A stretch of DNA of 64,000 nt from DUOA01 sp012839095 (GCA_050951505.1 JBMNJE010000011.1:372001-436000), one strand, 5' to 3'; shown: positions 1 through 9,056, counted from the stretch's first letter. The notes: generated from the sequence alone by a model not told the origin. Made by a program: numbers and translations.

Positions 1-207
1 GTATTTGTTAATAAGAACAAGGTCGCCGCTCGTAACTGAGTAAACCTTATCTTTTATAAAGTAGTTTCTTACTCCGTTCAGTAAATAATATAATTCATAA
101 TAGCTGTGGTAATGATTGAAAGGCATGGTAAAGTAACCCTGCCTTTTTGAGTATTCAATATCTATCAGAAAGCCCGGATCTTTTTCCGTTTCAATGAGGC
201 TGTTCAC
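1..207 (-). CDS. AraC-type transcriptional regulator, N-terminal part (cut by window edge)
   Basis: Reading the minus strand from a GTG at 207 gives 69 open codons that run off the left edge. A strong GGGAGGG ribosome site lies about 7 bases before the GTG. The peptide has the look of the cupin-like sensor domain of AraC-family regulators: an HYHSYYELYYLLNG segment (His-rich strand followed by Tyr/Leu strand), then a basic YFIKDKVY strand and a VTSGDLVLINK turn. In this family that domain binds a small ligand, often a sugar, and a C-terminal double HTH (outside the window) binds DNA. It is divergent from the oxidoreductase-uxaC-uxaE genes, so it is a likely regulator of hexuronate use; that role is inference from position. 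Confidence 0.75.
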   Translation of the reverse strand, partial: MNSLIETEKDPGFLIDIEYSKRQGYFTMPFNHYHSYYELYYLLNGVRNYFIKDKVYSVTSGDLVLINKY

Positions 208-391
208 AACAATCCCTCCCAATAGAATAATAATAACATAAATACCATTATAATTTGAGCAAAATATGCAATGTTTTTATTGAATATAACAATAAATGAA
301 AAGAATCAATAGAATTATTGCGCTATAATGTCTTTACACAGATCTTTGTCAATGGGTTATATTACTATGGGAATCTGAGGAGGAGTGCAAA
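208..391. promoter_or_regulatory. Divergent control region between AraC-type regulator and oxidoreductase
   Basis: AT-rich intergenic region of 184 bases. A TATAAT lies at 324-329 on the + strand, but the hexamer 17 bases upstream (about 301-306) is a poor -35. This is typical of promoters that need an activator such as an AraC protein. A GGAGGAG ribosome site precedes the TTG start at 392. No clear operator repeat was recognised by eye. Confidence 0.45.
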
Positions 392-1681
392 TTGAAAAAC
401 AGAAAGAAGTACGCATTGGTAGGAACAGGCGGAAGAGCCAGATTCTTTTACACTGCTATTGTTGGCAGGTTTAAGGATACCTGTGAATTGGTGGGTTTTT
501 GTGATATTAACCAAACACGCATGAACTATGCTAATAAGGTAATATCTGAAGAATATGGAGCAAGGCCTGTTAACACCTATACATTTGATCGTTTTGATGA
601 AATGATCATAACCGAGAAACCTGATATTGTTATCGTTACCAGCATAGATCGGACTCATCATATATATATTACTCGCGCCATGGAACTTGGATGCGATGTA
701 ATAACAGAGAAGCCCATGACAATTGACGAAGTAAAATGCCAGGCTATTCTGGATACAATAAAGAAGACGGGAAGAGATTTGAGGGTCACCTTCAATTATC
801 GATATGCACCTCACAGCACCAAGGTCAGGGAGTTGATTATGAATGACACCATAGGAGATATCCTGTCGGTACATTTTGAATGGCTCCTGGACACAAATCA
901 TGGGGCTGATTACTTCAGACGCTGGCACAGAGACAAGAGAAACAGCGGAGGGCTTCTAGTCCATAAATCTACTCACCACTTTGACCTTGTGAATTTCTGG
1001 CTGGCCGCTTATCCCAAAACTGTATTCAGTATGGGGGATCTTATGTTTTACGGACGGGAAAATGCCGAGAAGCGGGGGATAACAAGATTCTATTACCGGG
1101 CTCATGGAAGCGAAAATGCCAGTGATGATCATTTTGCCCTGCATATGAAGAACATTCCTCAGATGAAAGCTCTGTATCTAGATGCTGAGAAAGAGGATGG
1201 ATATTTGCGGGATCAAAGTGTATTCGGCGATGGAATCAGCATAGAGGATACTATGGGAGTTATGGTTAGATATAGCAGCAATGCCATATTAACATATTCA
1301 TTAAATGCTTATATGCCATGGGAAGGGTTCAGAGTAGCGTTTAACGGAAATAAAGGCCGAATACAGATGACTGTTGTTGAAAAAGCCTATGTTAATGCAG
1401 GCGGTGATATTTCTGAGGAAGGGGCTGCAGAGAAGAAGTGCATAACAGTATTCCCGCTCTTTGATGCACCTTATGACGTTCTCATTGAGGATGCTGAGGG
1501 AGGACATGGCGGCGGGGATCCGATTCTCCTGAATGATATATTTGGCGTGCCCGAAGAAGATCCTTTCCACAGAGCTGCCTCCCATATGGATGGAGCCATG
1601 TCAATACTTGTCGGCATAGCAGCCAATAAATCAATCAGAACTGGTTTGCCTGTTAATATCAAAGACCTGGTGGAGTTTTAG
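392..1681 (+). CDS. Gfo/Idh/MocA family oxidoreductase
   Basis: 429 aa from a TTG start preceded by GAGGAGGAG. The N-terminus carries a Rossmann dinucleotide-binding turn (VGTGGRAR, about residues 10-17). The family EKP motif is at E106-K107-P108; its lysine normally contacts NAD(P) and substrate. A histidine cluster H191-K-S-T-H195-H196-F-D198 lies where the family places its active-site histidine/aspartate. Members oxidise or reduce sugars, inositols or sugar acids with NAD(P)H in the cytoplasm. The neighbouring uxaC and uxaE make a uronate-derived substrate plausible, but the exact reaction cannot be read from sequence. The gap to uxaC is 92 bases and contains a TATAAT at 1692-1697 without a good -35, so co-transcription is likely but not certain. 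Confidence 0.85.
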   Translation: MKNRKKYALVGTGGRARFFYTAIVGRFKDTCELVGFCDINQTRMNYANKVISEEYGARPVNTYTFDRFDEMIITEKPDIVIVTSIDRTHHIYITRAMELGCDVITEKPMTIDEVKCQAILDTIKKTGRDLRVTFNYRYAPHSTKVRELIMNDTIGDILSVHFEWLLDTNHGADYFRRWHRDKRNSGGLLVHKSTHHFDLVNFWLAAYPKTVFSMGDLMFYGRENAEKRGITRFYYRAHGSENASDDHFALHMKNIPQMKALYLDAEKEDGYLRDQSVFGDGISIEDTMGVMVRYSSNAILTYSLNAYMPWEGFRVAFNGNKGRIQMTVVEKAYVNAGGDISEEGAAEKKCITVFPLFDAPYDVLIEDAEGGHGGGDPILLNDIFGVPEEDPFHRAASHMDGAMSILVGIAANKSIRTGLPVNIKDLVEF

Positions 1682-1773
1682 TATTTTATAGTATAATAGG
1701 AATAACTTGAATCAAATTAAATCATAACTGGTTTCTAATCAAAAAATATGTCTACATGAAAGGTGGGTATACA

Positions 1774-3183
1774 TTGAAGGCATTTATGGATCAGGACTTC
1801 CTTCTTAACAACGAAACTGCCAGAATTCTCTACCACAAATATGCTGCCGGGATGCCGATTGTGGATTACCATTGTCACATAAACCCGGCTGAGATTGCAG
1901 AAGATCGTCAATTTGACAATATTGCCCAGGTCTGGCTGGGAGGAGACCACTATAAATGGAGACTCATGCGTGCTTGTGGTGTTGATGAACATTATGTGAC
2001 AGGGGAAGCTGCAGATAAAGAGAAATTCAAGGAGTTTGCGCGAATACTGCCCAAGGCTGTCGGCAACCCGGTTTATCACTGGGCTCACCTGGAATTGCAG
2101 CGTTACTTCAACTGCCGGCTGCCGCTGAACGAATCCACAGCTGATGAAATATGGAATTTGTGCAACGCCCAGCTGAAAAGGAAGGATTTATCAGTCAGAG
2201 GCATTATTAAGAAATCCAATGTTAAAGTTATTGTAACAACTGATGATCCCGTGGATGATCTGTCCCATCATAAAATAATAGCCGGTGATCCTTCTTTTGA
2301 TACGGCAGTCTATCCCGGCTGGCGGCCGGACAGGCTTCTTAACATAGAGAGGGATGATTTCACAAGCTACCTTCAGCAGCTGGCCGAAGCAGCCGGGGAG
2401 AGGGCAATTGACAGTATGGCTGATTTATGCACTGCCTTGACCGGGCGCATGGATTTATTCCATGATGCAGGATGCCGAGCGAGCGATCACGGTATTAACA
2501 AAATCGTCTACGCCCCGGCAAGCGATAAAGAAATAGACAGAATTCTTAAGAAGCGCATTTCAGGAGAACAGGTGAACAATGAGGAAGCAGATGCATTTCG
2601 TTGGTCTATGTTGCTGTTCCTGGGCGCAGAGTACCATAAACGGGGCTGGGTTATGGAAATTCATTTTGGTGCTGTCCGTAACAACAATTCCAAGTGTTTT
2701 AGAACACTCGGCCCTGATACCGGATTTGATGCCATTAGCAACGAAAATTGCATGCCTGGTCTCAGCAGATTGCTGGATACTCTAAATTCGCGGAACTGCC
2801 TGCCAAAGACAATGGTGTTTTCACTTAATCCCAATGACAATGAAGCAATTGTCACTACCCTGGGCTGTTTTCATGAGACGGGCATTCCCGGTAAGATGCA
2901 GCATGGAACTGCCTGGTGGTTCAATGATAATATTACCGGTATGAAAGCTCAGATTACAAATCTTGCCAATATGTCAGTGCTGGGCAACTTCACAGGCATG
3001 CTCACCGATTCCCGCAGTTTTCTGTCTTATACAAGACACGAATATTTCCGCCGTATCCTGTGCAATCTGCTGGGAGAGTGGGTGGAAAACGGGGAGTATC
3101 CTGCTGACATGGACGCTTTGGGCAGTTTGGTTCAGGACATTTCATATAATAATGCTATGGAGTACTTTGGGTTCAATGATTAG
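1774..3183 (+). CDS. uxaC: Glucuronate/galacturonate isomerase
   Basis: About 469 aa, the usual UxaC length. It converts D-glucuronate to D-fructuronate and D-galacturonate to D-tagaturonate in the cytoplasm. The sequence begins KAFMDQDFLL and shows the metal-type H33-C34-H35 in the DYHCHINP motif, typical of this amidohydrolase-superfamily member. I chose the TTG at 1774 because AGGTGGG (1761-1767) sits 6 bases before it and the N-terminus then matches the family; an in-frame ATG at 1756 has no ribosome site. It is followed 27 bases later by uxaE, so the two should be an operon that interconverts hexuronate products. Confidence 0.92.
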   Translation: MKAFMDQDFLLNNETARILYHKYAAGMPIVDYHCHINPAEIAEDRQFDNIAQVWLGGDHYKWRLMRACGVDEHYVTGEAADKEKFKEFARILPKAVGNPVYHWAHLELQRYFNCRLPLNESTADEIWNLCNAQLKRKDLSVRGIIKKSNVKVIVTTDDPVDDLSHHKIIAGDPSFDTAVYPGWRPDRLLNIERDDFTSYLQQLAEAAGERAIDSMADLCTALTGRMDLFHDAGCRASDHGINKIVYAPASDKEIDRILKKRISGEQVNNEEADAFRWSMLLFLGAEYHKRGWVMEIHFGAVRNNNSKCFRTLGPDTGFDAISNENCMPGLSRLLDTLNSRNCLPKTMVFSLNPNDNEAIVTTLGCFHETGIPGKMQHGTAWWFNDNITGMKAQITNLANMSVLGNFTGMLTDSRSFLSYTRHEYFRRILCNLLGEWVENGEYPADMDALGSLVQDISYNNAMEYFGFND

Positions 3184-3210
3184 TAAAGCAGTCTGAAAAG
3201 GAGAATGAAA

Positions 3211-4683
3211 ATGGATAATACTATGAAAGCTCTTCCTTTCGACTTTACACAATATGACTGTCGTCTTTATCCTGCTTCAGTGAACAGGATGGATGACGGC
3301 GGCTGGGCATTTATGGCTGAAAAGGATGGAGAAGATCTATTAATCGTAATGGGATCTCAAGCGGGAGAATTCAAGGGCAGATCTTTTAGAAACGGCGCTT
3401 TTAATTGCGTGGAAGCATCCCTCAGTGCAGCCAATGCCAAAACGCTGCGCAAGAAATTTCCCTTTACAGCCCCTGTTCCTGTTCTGCGCAGGGACCGCTC
3501 CTTTGGACTGGGAGACCGTCTGGGCATAGCAGGTGAAGGGCATTTGCAGGCTGTTGATGAGTATAATGCATATCCTGTACTGGCTCAGCAATCCATCCGG
3601 GAGCTTGATTTAACACACCGCGGCTATGAAGATGTATTGGATGCAGCAAGCTGGGCTGTATTCAGGCATGGCTACAGAAAAGGCTTTGGTGCAGACGGGG
3701 ATCACCTTAAGAAACCGGAAGAGGTGGAATATGCTCTTGAGCTGGGATTTACCATGATTACACTGGACTGCAGCGAGCATATAAGAAGCGATGTCAATGA
3801 CATGAGCCCGGAGCAGGCAGCTGATGAATGCCTGCTTACTGATGAGCTGAAAGAATGCTACCTGGATCAACATTTTGATGTAGGTGAAGGAAATGTAATT
3901 ACATTCGATGAGGACTCCCTGCGCCGCTGTGTACTTATCTACAGTAAAGCAGTTGAGTTTGTTTCAGATATATTTAAGAAATATATATCCGGTAAAACCG
4001 ATCAAGTGGATTTCGAAGTCTCCATTGATGAGACTCCTACTCCGACCCTGCCCTTGCAGCACTATTTTGTAGCAAATGAGCTGCTGAAGCGCGGTGTGAA
4101 AATTGCCACCCTAGCTCCCCGATTTTGCGGAGAGTTTCAAAAGGGCGTGGATTACATAGGAGATGTAGACCGGTTTGATTCCGAGATGAAGGTTCATGCA
4201 GCTATAGCCAGGCACTTTGGTTATAAGCTCAGTATTCATTCAGGCTCGGATAAGTTTTCAGTATTCTCTTCAATCGGTAAGCATACCAAAGGCCGTTTCC
4301 ACGTAAAGACTGCCGGCACCAGTTGGCTGGTGGCTATGCAGGTAGTTGCCGAGACAGATCCTTACCTTTACAGAGAAGTGCATAAATATGCCCTGACGAG
4401 CTTTGAAAAGGCGCAAAAATACTATCATGTGAGCACTGATATAACAAAAATACCTGATGTAGATACGATGGAGGATAAAGACCTGCCAGGATTGTTCTCT
4501 CAGAATGATGCCCGTCAGCTTATTCATATTACTTACGGCTTCATTCTTTCGGATAAGGACGATAAGGGAAACTTCCTTTTCCGCGACAGGCTGTATGCTC
4601 TGTGGCACAAAAACAAAGAACTGTATGTAAAGCATCTGAAAGAGCATATTGGCAGGCATCTTGAATTGCTTTGCGAGGGATGA
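3211..4683 (+). CDS. uxaE: Tagaturonate epimerase
   Basis: About 490 aa. It resembles the UxaE family that epimerises D-tagaturonate to D-fructuronate, so galacturonate can join the glucuronate route without a separate tagaturonate reductase branch. Recognised by the FGLGDRLGIAGEGHL segment, the VLAQQSIREL segment, ITLDCSEHI and the histidine-containing FSVFSSIGKHTKGRFHVKTA region. AAAAGGAG (3196-3203) is 7 bases before the ATG at 3211 but only 1 base before the upstream in-frame ATG at 3205, so 3211 is preferred. No uxuA/uxuB or kdg genes are in the window; the rest of the pathway must be elsewhere. Recognition is from memory of the family rather than from a diagnostic motif. Confidence 0.8.
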   Translation: MDNTMKALPFDFTQYDCRLYPASVNRMDDGGWAFMAEKDGEDLLIVMGSQAGEFKGRSFRNGAFNCVEASLSAANAKTLRKKFPFTAPVPVLRRDRSFGLGDRLGIAGEGHLQAVDEYNAYPVLAQQSIRELDLTHRGYEDVLDAASWAVFRHGYRKGFGADGDHLKKPEEVEYALELGFTMITLDCSEHIRSDVNDMSPEQAADECLLTDELKECYLDQHFDVGEGNVITFDEDSLRRCVLIYSKAVEFVSDIFKKYISGKTDQVDFEVSIDETPTPTLPLQHYFVANELLKRGVKIATLAPRFCGEFQKGVDYIGDVDRFDSEMKVHAAIARHFGYKLSIHSGSDKFSVFSSIGKHTKGRFHVKTAGTSWLVAMQVVAETDPYLYREVHKYALTSFEKAQKYYHVSTDITKIPDVDTMEDKDLPGLFSQNDARQLIHITYGFILSDKDDKGNFLFRDRLYALWHKNKELYVKHLKEHIGRHLELLCEG

Positions 4684-4740
4684 AGAACCGGGTCATATCT
4701 AATTTTTTCACGTTTTAAATAAAAACTTTTGTACTATATG

Positions 4741-4769
4741 TTACATAAATCCTGCATATGTGCTATAAT
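4741..4769 (+). promoter_or_regulatory. Extended -10 promoter of the rnf operon
   Basis: TGCTATAAT at 4761-4769 gives an extended -10 with a perfect TATAAT. The hexamer 17 bases upstream (TTACAT, 4741-4746) is a weak -35. The predicted start lies near 4776, leaving a leader of about 105 bases before rnfC. Confidence 0.6.
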
Positions 4770-4793
4770 ATCATTTGTTAATAGTCAGCTTAT

Positions 4794-4834
4794 AAATAAC
4801 CTGAAGAAACCCTGTTTCCTAGGGTTATTTTCAT
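4794..4834 (+). promoter_or_regulatory. Leader hairpin upstream of rnfC, possible attenuator
   Basis: AAATAACC at 4794-4801 can pair with GGTTATTT at 4823-4830, followed by a T-rich stretch. An alternative inner pairing AACCCT/AGGGTT (about 4808-4826) overlaps the outer arms. The hairpin lies downstream of the predicted promoter, so it could attenuate transcription or terminate read-through from uxaE. Function unproven. Confidence 0.35.
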
Positions 4835-4880
4835 GTTTTAGCAATGACACAATTTTAACAAATGGATAGAGGTGTAACAC

Positions 4881-6221
4881 TTGTTCAACAAACTGCTCTC
4901 TTTCACAGGAGGAATATACCCTCCTGAAAACAAGCACCTTACCGAAAACAAGGCGATTGAACTATGCGATGTTCCTGAGATCGTCACTATACCTCTCAAG
5001 CAGCACATAGGCGCACCATGTGACGCTTTGGTCAAAAAGGGTGACAAGGTCAGACTGGGCCAGAAAATAGGACAACCCAGAGGATTTGTCAGTGCCCCTG
5101 TCCATTCCAGCGTTTCAGGTGAGGTTAAGTCAATTGAGATAGTCGATTTACCCAATGGAAGTAAGGCACCGGCTGTTATAATTGTCAATGACGGTCAGGA
5201 CACGCCTGACGAATCAATAAAACCGGATAATGCAGAGCGGCTGAGTGCGGACGCTTTGAAAAGCATTGTGACGGAGGCCGGCATAGTAGGCATGGGCGGG
5301 GCTGCATTCCCGACACATGTAAAACTGTCTCCTCCCGATGACAGGAAAATAGATATACTCTTGCTGAACGGTGCTGAATGTGAGCCCTTTCTGACATCTG
5401 ATTATCGGTTGATGATTGAGCATCCGGATGACATACTTTATGGCTTGAAAGTTATCAGAAAGATTCTGGGCGGAGTATCCAGGATATACATTGGCATTGA
5501 GGATAACAAGCCTCAGGCAATTAAGCAGATGACAGCAGCTGCAAAAAACGAGAATGACATACAAGTTGTTACTCTGCGAACCAAATATCCGCAGGGAGCA
5601 GAAAAACAGCTGATCTATGCCATAACCGGACGCCAGGTTCCCTCCGGAGGTTTGCCGATGGATGTGGGAGCAGTGGTGCAGAATGTGGGAACAGCAGCTG
5701 CAATTGCCTTCGCAGTAAGGGACGGCTTACCTCTTTACAGGAAGCTGGTTACTGTTTCAGGCGGAGCTGTCCGGGAACAGAAAAACCTTATGGTACGAAT
5801 AGGAACATCCTTCCGGGAAGTCATTGATTTCTGCGGGGGCTGGACGGAAGAACCGGCTAAAGTGATAAACGGCGGACCTATGATGGGGGTTGCCCAGTAT
5901 ACCCTGGATGTGCCTGTTACCAAGGAAACTTCCGGTATACTGCTCTTTACAAAAGAGGAAGCGGCTGTCAGGGAAGTATCCAACTGCATTCGCTGTGGAC
6001 GATGCATTTCCGTGTGTCCAATCCATCTGATGCCTCTTACCATCAGTGCCCGATCCCTTGCAGGAAATTATGAGGAAGCCGACAAGCTTCATGCCATGGA
6101 TTGCGTTGAATGCGGCAGCTGCTCCTATATCTGTCCCGCATCAAGGCCATTGCTGCACTCCATTCAGATGGCGAAGAAAGAAATCATGGAAGAAAGAAAA
6201 CGGAGAGCTCAGGCAAAATAA
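4881..6221 (+). CDS. rnfC: Rnf complex subunit C, electron transport protein
   Basis: 446 aa, TTG start with GAGGTG just upstream. RnfC is the peripheral NADH/FMN-binding subunit of the membrane-bound ferredoxin:NAD+ oxidoreductase that pumps Na+ or H+. The N-terminus begins with the family signature FTGGIYPPENK. A NuoF-like nucleotide-binding region follows (VGMGGAAFPTHVKL), and two ferredoxin-type [4Fe-4S] sites lie near the C-terminus (CIRCGRCISVCP and CVECGSCSYICP). First gene of rnfCDGEAB. The 73-base gap to rnfD contains a new ribosome site (GGTTGGAGG). Confidence 0.96.
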   Translation: MFNKLLSFTGGIYPPENKHLTENKAIELCDVPEIVTIPLKQHIGAPCDALVKKGDKVRLGQKIGQPRGFVSAPVHSSVSGEVKSIEIVDLPNGSKAPAVIIVNDGQDTPDESIKPDNAERLSADALKSIVTEAGIVGMGGAAFPTHVKLSPPDDRKIDILLLNGAECEPFLTSDYRLMIEHPDDILYGLKVIRKILGGVSRIYIGIEDNKPQAIKQMTAAAKNENDIQVVTLRTKYPQGAEKQLIYAITGRQVPSGGLPMDVGAVVQNVGTAAAIAFAVRDGLPLYRKLVTVSGGAVREQKNLMVRIGTSFREVIDFCGGWTEEPAKVINGGPMMGVAQYTLDVPVTKETSGILLFTKEEAAVREVSNCIRCGRCISVCPIHLMPLTISARSLAGNYEEADKLHAMDCVECGSCSYICPASRPLLHSIQMAKKEIMEERKRRAQAK

Positions 6222-6294
6222 GCAGCTCATTCATGATTAACAGCCTGAAAGAAATCAGTAAGATATATACAACAGGTAGGTTGGAGGGTTTGGT

Positions 6295-7296
6295 ATGAAT
6301 TTTTTCACGGTTTCAGCATCTCCCCATATCAGAACGCGGGAATCAACCTCCAGAATTATGCTGGATGTTGTCATTGCATTGATACCGGCTGGTATTGCAT
6401 CAATATGGTTTTTTGGAGTAAAAACGCTTTGGATTATTTTACTGGGCACAACAGCTGCAGTACTGACAGAACTGTTAATTCAAAAGCTGATGAAAAAGCC
6501 GGTTACAATAGGCGATTGCAGCGCAGTGGTCACCGGAATTTTGCTGGCATATAATCTGCCTCCCAGTGCACCCTGGTGGCTTCCTGTGATTGGCTCAATA
6601 ATTGCTGTCGCCCTTGTCAAACAAGCATTTGGAGGGCTGGGCCATAATTTTATGAATCCTGCCCTGGCAGCACGGGCAATCTTAATGGCAAGCTGGCCGG
6701 TACGCATGACATACTGGATCAAACCGGGGCCGGATGCGGTCAGTTCATCAACCCCCCTTGCATTACTGAAAGCTGTTGATGCAATCAGCAATGCTACCAG
6801 CGGGGCTACCAGCGGGGCCACAAGCGGTGCTACTGCAGCAAGCATAGAGCTTCCTTCCTTATGGGATGTTCTCATAGGAAATATCGGGGGAACTATAGGA
6901 GAAGTATCTTCGCTTGCACTTCTGCTGGGAGCTGCCTATTTGTTGATCCGGGGTGTCATAAGCTGGAGGATTCCCCTGACTTATATTGCCACAACCTTTT
7001 TATTCACTTTTATTGCGAATGGTTTTGAATTGTATAATGCATTTTATGAGTTGTTTCTTGGCGGTCTTCTCTTAGGTGCCTTTTTTATGGCAACAGACTA
7101 TTCCTCATCTCCGGTTACTCCGCTCGGCCAGTTTATAATGGGTGCCGGGTGCGGAATTCTTACTGCGGTTATTCGAATTTACGGGGGCTATCCGGAAGGG
7201 GTCAGCTATTCCATCCTGCTGATGAACGTAGCCACACCATTGATTGAGAAATATACTCGGCCGAGAATATTTGGGGAGGTGCGAAGTCATGCCTGA
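6295..7296 (+). CDS. rnfD: Rnf complex subunit D, flavin-binding membrane subunit
   Basis: 333 aa with about nine to ten hydrophobic segments. RnfD carries covalent FMN on a threonine and takes part in electron flow coupled to ion transport. The usual flavinylation region reads SSST-PLALL (T153). Just after it, residues 169-180 are three tandem copies of S-G-A-T (T172, T176, T180), preceded by N-A-T168, which is unusual and also resembles the ApbE flavin-transfer motif. Later motifs such as FFMATDYSSSPVTP are typical of the family. Its stop overlaps the rnfG start by 8 bases. Confidence 0.95.
   Translation: MNFFTVSASPHIRTRESTSRIMLDVVIALIPAGIASIWFFGVKTLWIILLGTTAAVLTELLIQKLMKKPVTIGDCSAVVTGILLAYNLPPSAPWWLPVIGSIIAVALVKQAFGGLGHNFMNPALAARAILMASWPVRMTYWIKPGPDAVSSSTPLALLKAVDAISNATSGATSGATSGATAASIELPSLWDVLIGNIGGTIGEVSSLALLLGAAYLLIRGVISWRIPLTYIATTFLFTFIANGFELYNAFYELFLGGLLLGAFFMATDYSSSPVTPLGQFIMGAGCGILTAVIRIYGGYPEGVSYSILLMNVATPLIEKYTRPRIFGEVRSHA
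6793..6834 (+). repeat. 12-base tandem repeat inside rnfD
   Basis: About three and a half copies of a 12-base unit of the form GCTACCAGCGGG encode the S-G-A-T repeats of RnfD. The first two copies are nearly identical; the later ones vary at synonymous positions (ACC/ACA/ACT, GGG/GGT). Confidence 0.8.
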
Positions 7297-7840
7297 AACC
7301 TTAAAAATGGGACTTAAGCTGCTGCTTATAACTGCAGTGGCAACTTTTGCCCTGGCCCTGACACATATGATTACAAAAGAGCCAATACAGATTCAGGCTG
7401 CAAAAGCCGATGACATGGCCAGAGCATCCGTGCTGGATAATGTTGATGAGTTTGTTCCAGTGGAGTTTTCAGAAAAGGAGCATCCCAATATTCTGGAAGC
7501 CCATGAGGGAAGAATAAACGGTGATACAAAGGGATATACCCTTAAGACAACAAATCGCGGATACGGAGGAGAGCTTATTGTTATCGTCGGTATTGATTCA
7601 AACGGAAAAGTAAGCGGCATACAGATAGCACAGCATTCCGAGACACCAGGCCTGGGAAGCAAGGTCCTGGAACCGAAATTTTATGAACAATATAAAGGCA
7701 TGACTGCTGACGACAGTATAGAGGATGACAGCATTTCCGGCATAACCGGTGCAACCGTTTCCTCGAAGGCAGTTACCGGTGCTGTAAATTATGCAATCGA
7801 CTTTTACCTGACAGAACTGGCTGGAGGTGACAATCAATGA
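7289..7840 (+). CDS. rnfG: Rnf complex subunit G, FMN-binding protein
   Basis: 183 aa. One N-terminal membrane helix (about residues 8-24) anchors an FMN-binding domain exposed outside the membrane. The flavinylation motif is T-G-A-T156-V-S-S-K, where FMN should be linked to T156. The ATG at 7289 is chosen because GGGGAGGT (7273-7280) is 8 bases upstream and the N-terminus MPETLKMGLK fits the family; an upstream in-frame ATG at 7244 lies well inside rnfD. It ends in an ATGA overlap with rnfE, indicating translational coupling. Confidence 0.94.
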   Translation: MPETLKMGLKLLLITAVATFALALTHMITKEPIQIQAAKADDMARASVLDNVDEFVPVEFSEKEHPNILEAHEGRINGDTKGYTLKTTNRGYGGELIVIVGIDSNGKVSGIQIAQHSETPGLGSKVLEPKFYEQYKGMTADDSIEDDSISGITGATVSSKAVTGAVNYAIDFYLTELAGGDNQ

Positions 7841-8448
7841 AAGTAAAGGATATATTGGTAAACGGCATAGTCAGGGAAAATCCCACCTTCAGACTGGTTC
7901 TGGGCATGTGCCCTACTCTGGCAGTTACTACCGCTGCTATTAACGGAGTTGCCATGGGTGCTGCGGTAATATTCGTATTGGCTGCCTCCAATTTGGTTAT
8001 CTCCCTGCTTAGAAATTTCATACCCGACAAAGTGAGGATTCCTGCTTTTGTCGTTATCATTGCCGCATTTGTTACCATTGTAGGTATGCTTATGGAAGCC
8101 TTTGTACCTGAATTGTTCGAGGCTTTGGGCTTATTCATCCCTCTGATTGTCGTAAACTGCATTATACTTGCGAGGGCGGAATCATTTGCGTCCAAAAACA
8201 ATCCCTTCTACTCTCTGATAGACGGGATTGGTATGGGTCTTGGCTTTACTATTGCCCTGACAATTCTGGGAGCTATCAGAGAACTATTGGGAGCGGGTTC
8301 GATATTTGGTATGCCGGTTTTCGGACAAGGCTTCGAGCCTGCTGTTATAATGATACTTCCGCCAGGTGCTTTTATTACACTGGGCACTTTGCTGGCTTTG
8401 TTGAACAAACTGGATGAGAAACGGCAAAAACAAGCACGACAGGCTTAG
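7837..8448 (+). CDS. rnfE: Rnf complex subunit E, membrane protein
   Basis: 203 aa integral membrane protein with about six hydrophobic helices, one of the RnfA/RnfE pair that forms the membrane core around a [2Fe-2S] cluster. Typical features are NPTFRLVLGMCPTLAVT near the N-terminus (conserved Cys) and LIVVNCIILARAE mid-protein (second conserved Cys). It starts in a 4-base overlap with rnfG and is followed 14 bases later by rnfA. Confidence 0.95.
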   Translation: MKVKDILVNGIVRENPTFRLVLGMCPTLAVTTAAINGVAMGAAVIFVLAASNLVISLLRNFIPDKVRIPAFVVIIAAFVTIVGMLMEAFVPELFEALGLFIPLIVVNCIILARAESFASKNNPFYSLIDGIGMGLGFTIALTILGAIRELLGAGSIFGMPVFGQGFEPAVIMILPPGAFITLGTLLALLNKLDEKRQKQARQA

Positions 8449-8462
8449 TAAACGAAGGGGGT

Positions 8463-9056
8463 ATGGATGTGGATTATTTAGGAAAGATATTTATTATTCT
8501 ATTGAGTTCCATATTGATTAATAATTTCATTTTGTCACGCTTTCTTGGAATTTGTCCCTTCCTGGGAGTATCCCAGAAGATTTCAACTGCAGTGGGTATG
8601 GGAGCGGCAGTAACTTTTGTAATGGCTTTGGCTTCAGTAATAACATATCTGGCTCATTACTTCCTGCTGGAGCCATTGGGCATGGAGTACATGCAGACCC
8701 TGGCCTTTATCCTTATCATAGCAGCATTGGTACAGTTTGTAGAAATGGTTATACAAAAGACGAGCCCGTCGCTCTATCAGGCCTTAGGTGTATATCTGCC
8801 TTTAATTACAACCAATTGTGCTGTTCTGGGTGTAGCTATACTTAATATCAATGAAAAATATGACCTTTTTCAGACATTGGTAAACGGCATTGGAGGAGCA
8901 TTGGGCTTTACACTGGCAATCGTATTGTTTGCCGGTATTCGTGAAAGGTTGGAGACGGCCGATATTCCTGAGCCTTTTAAGGGATTTCCCATTGCCATGA
9001 TAACGGCTGGCCTTATGTCGGTTGCATTCCTGGGATTTCAAGGATTAATAAAATAA
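8463..9056 (+). CDS. rnfA: Rnf complex subunit A, membrane protein
   Basis: 197 aa integral membrane protein with about six helices and inverted-topology similarity to RnfE. Conserved blocks seen are LINNFILSRFLGICPFLGVS (the N-terminal Cys motif) and LPLITTNCAVLGVA (second Cys motif), which supply cluster ligands in the core. A GAAGGGGG ribosome site lies 4 bases before the ATG at 8463. The gap to rnfB is 12 bases. Confidence 0.96.
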   Translation: MDVDYLGKIFIILLSSILINNFILSRFLGICPFLGVSQKISTAVGMGAAVTFVMALASVITYLAHYFLLEPLGMEYMQTLAFILIIAALVQFVEMVIQKTSPSLYQALGVYLPLITTNCAVLGVAILNINEKYDLFQTLVNGIGGALGFTLAIVLFAGIRERLETADIPEPFKGFPIAMITAGLMSVAFLGFQGLIK

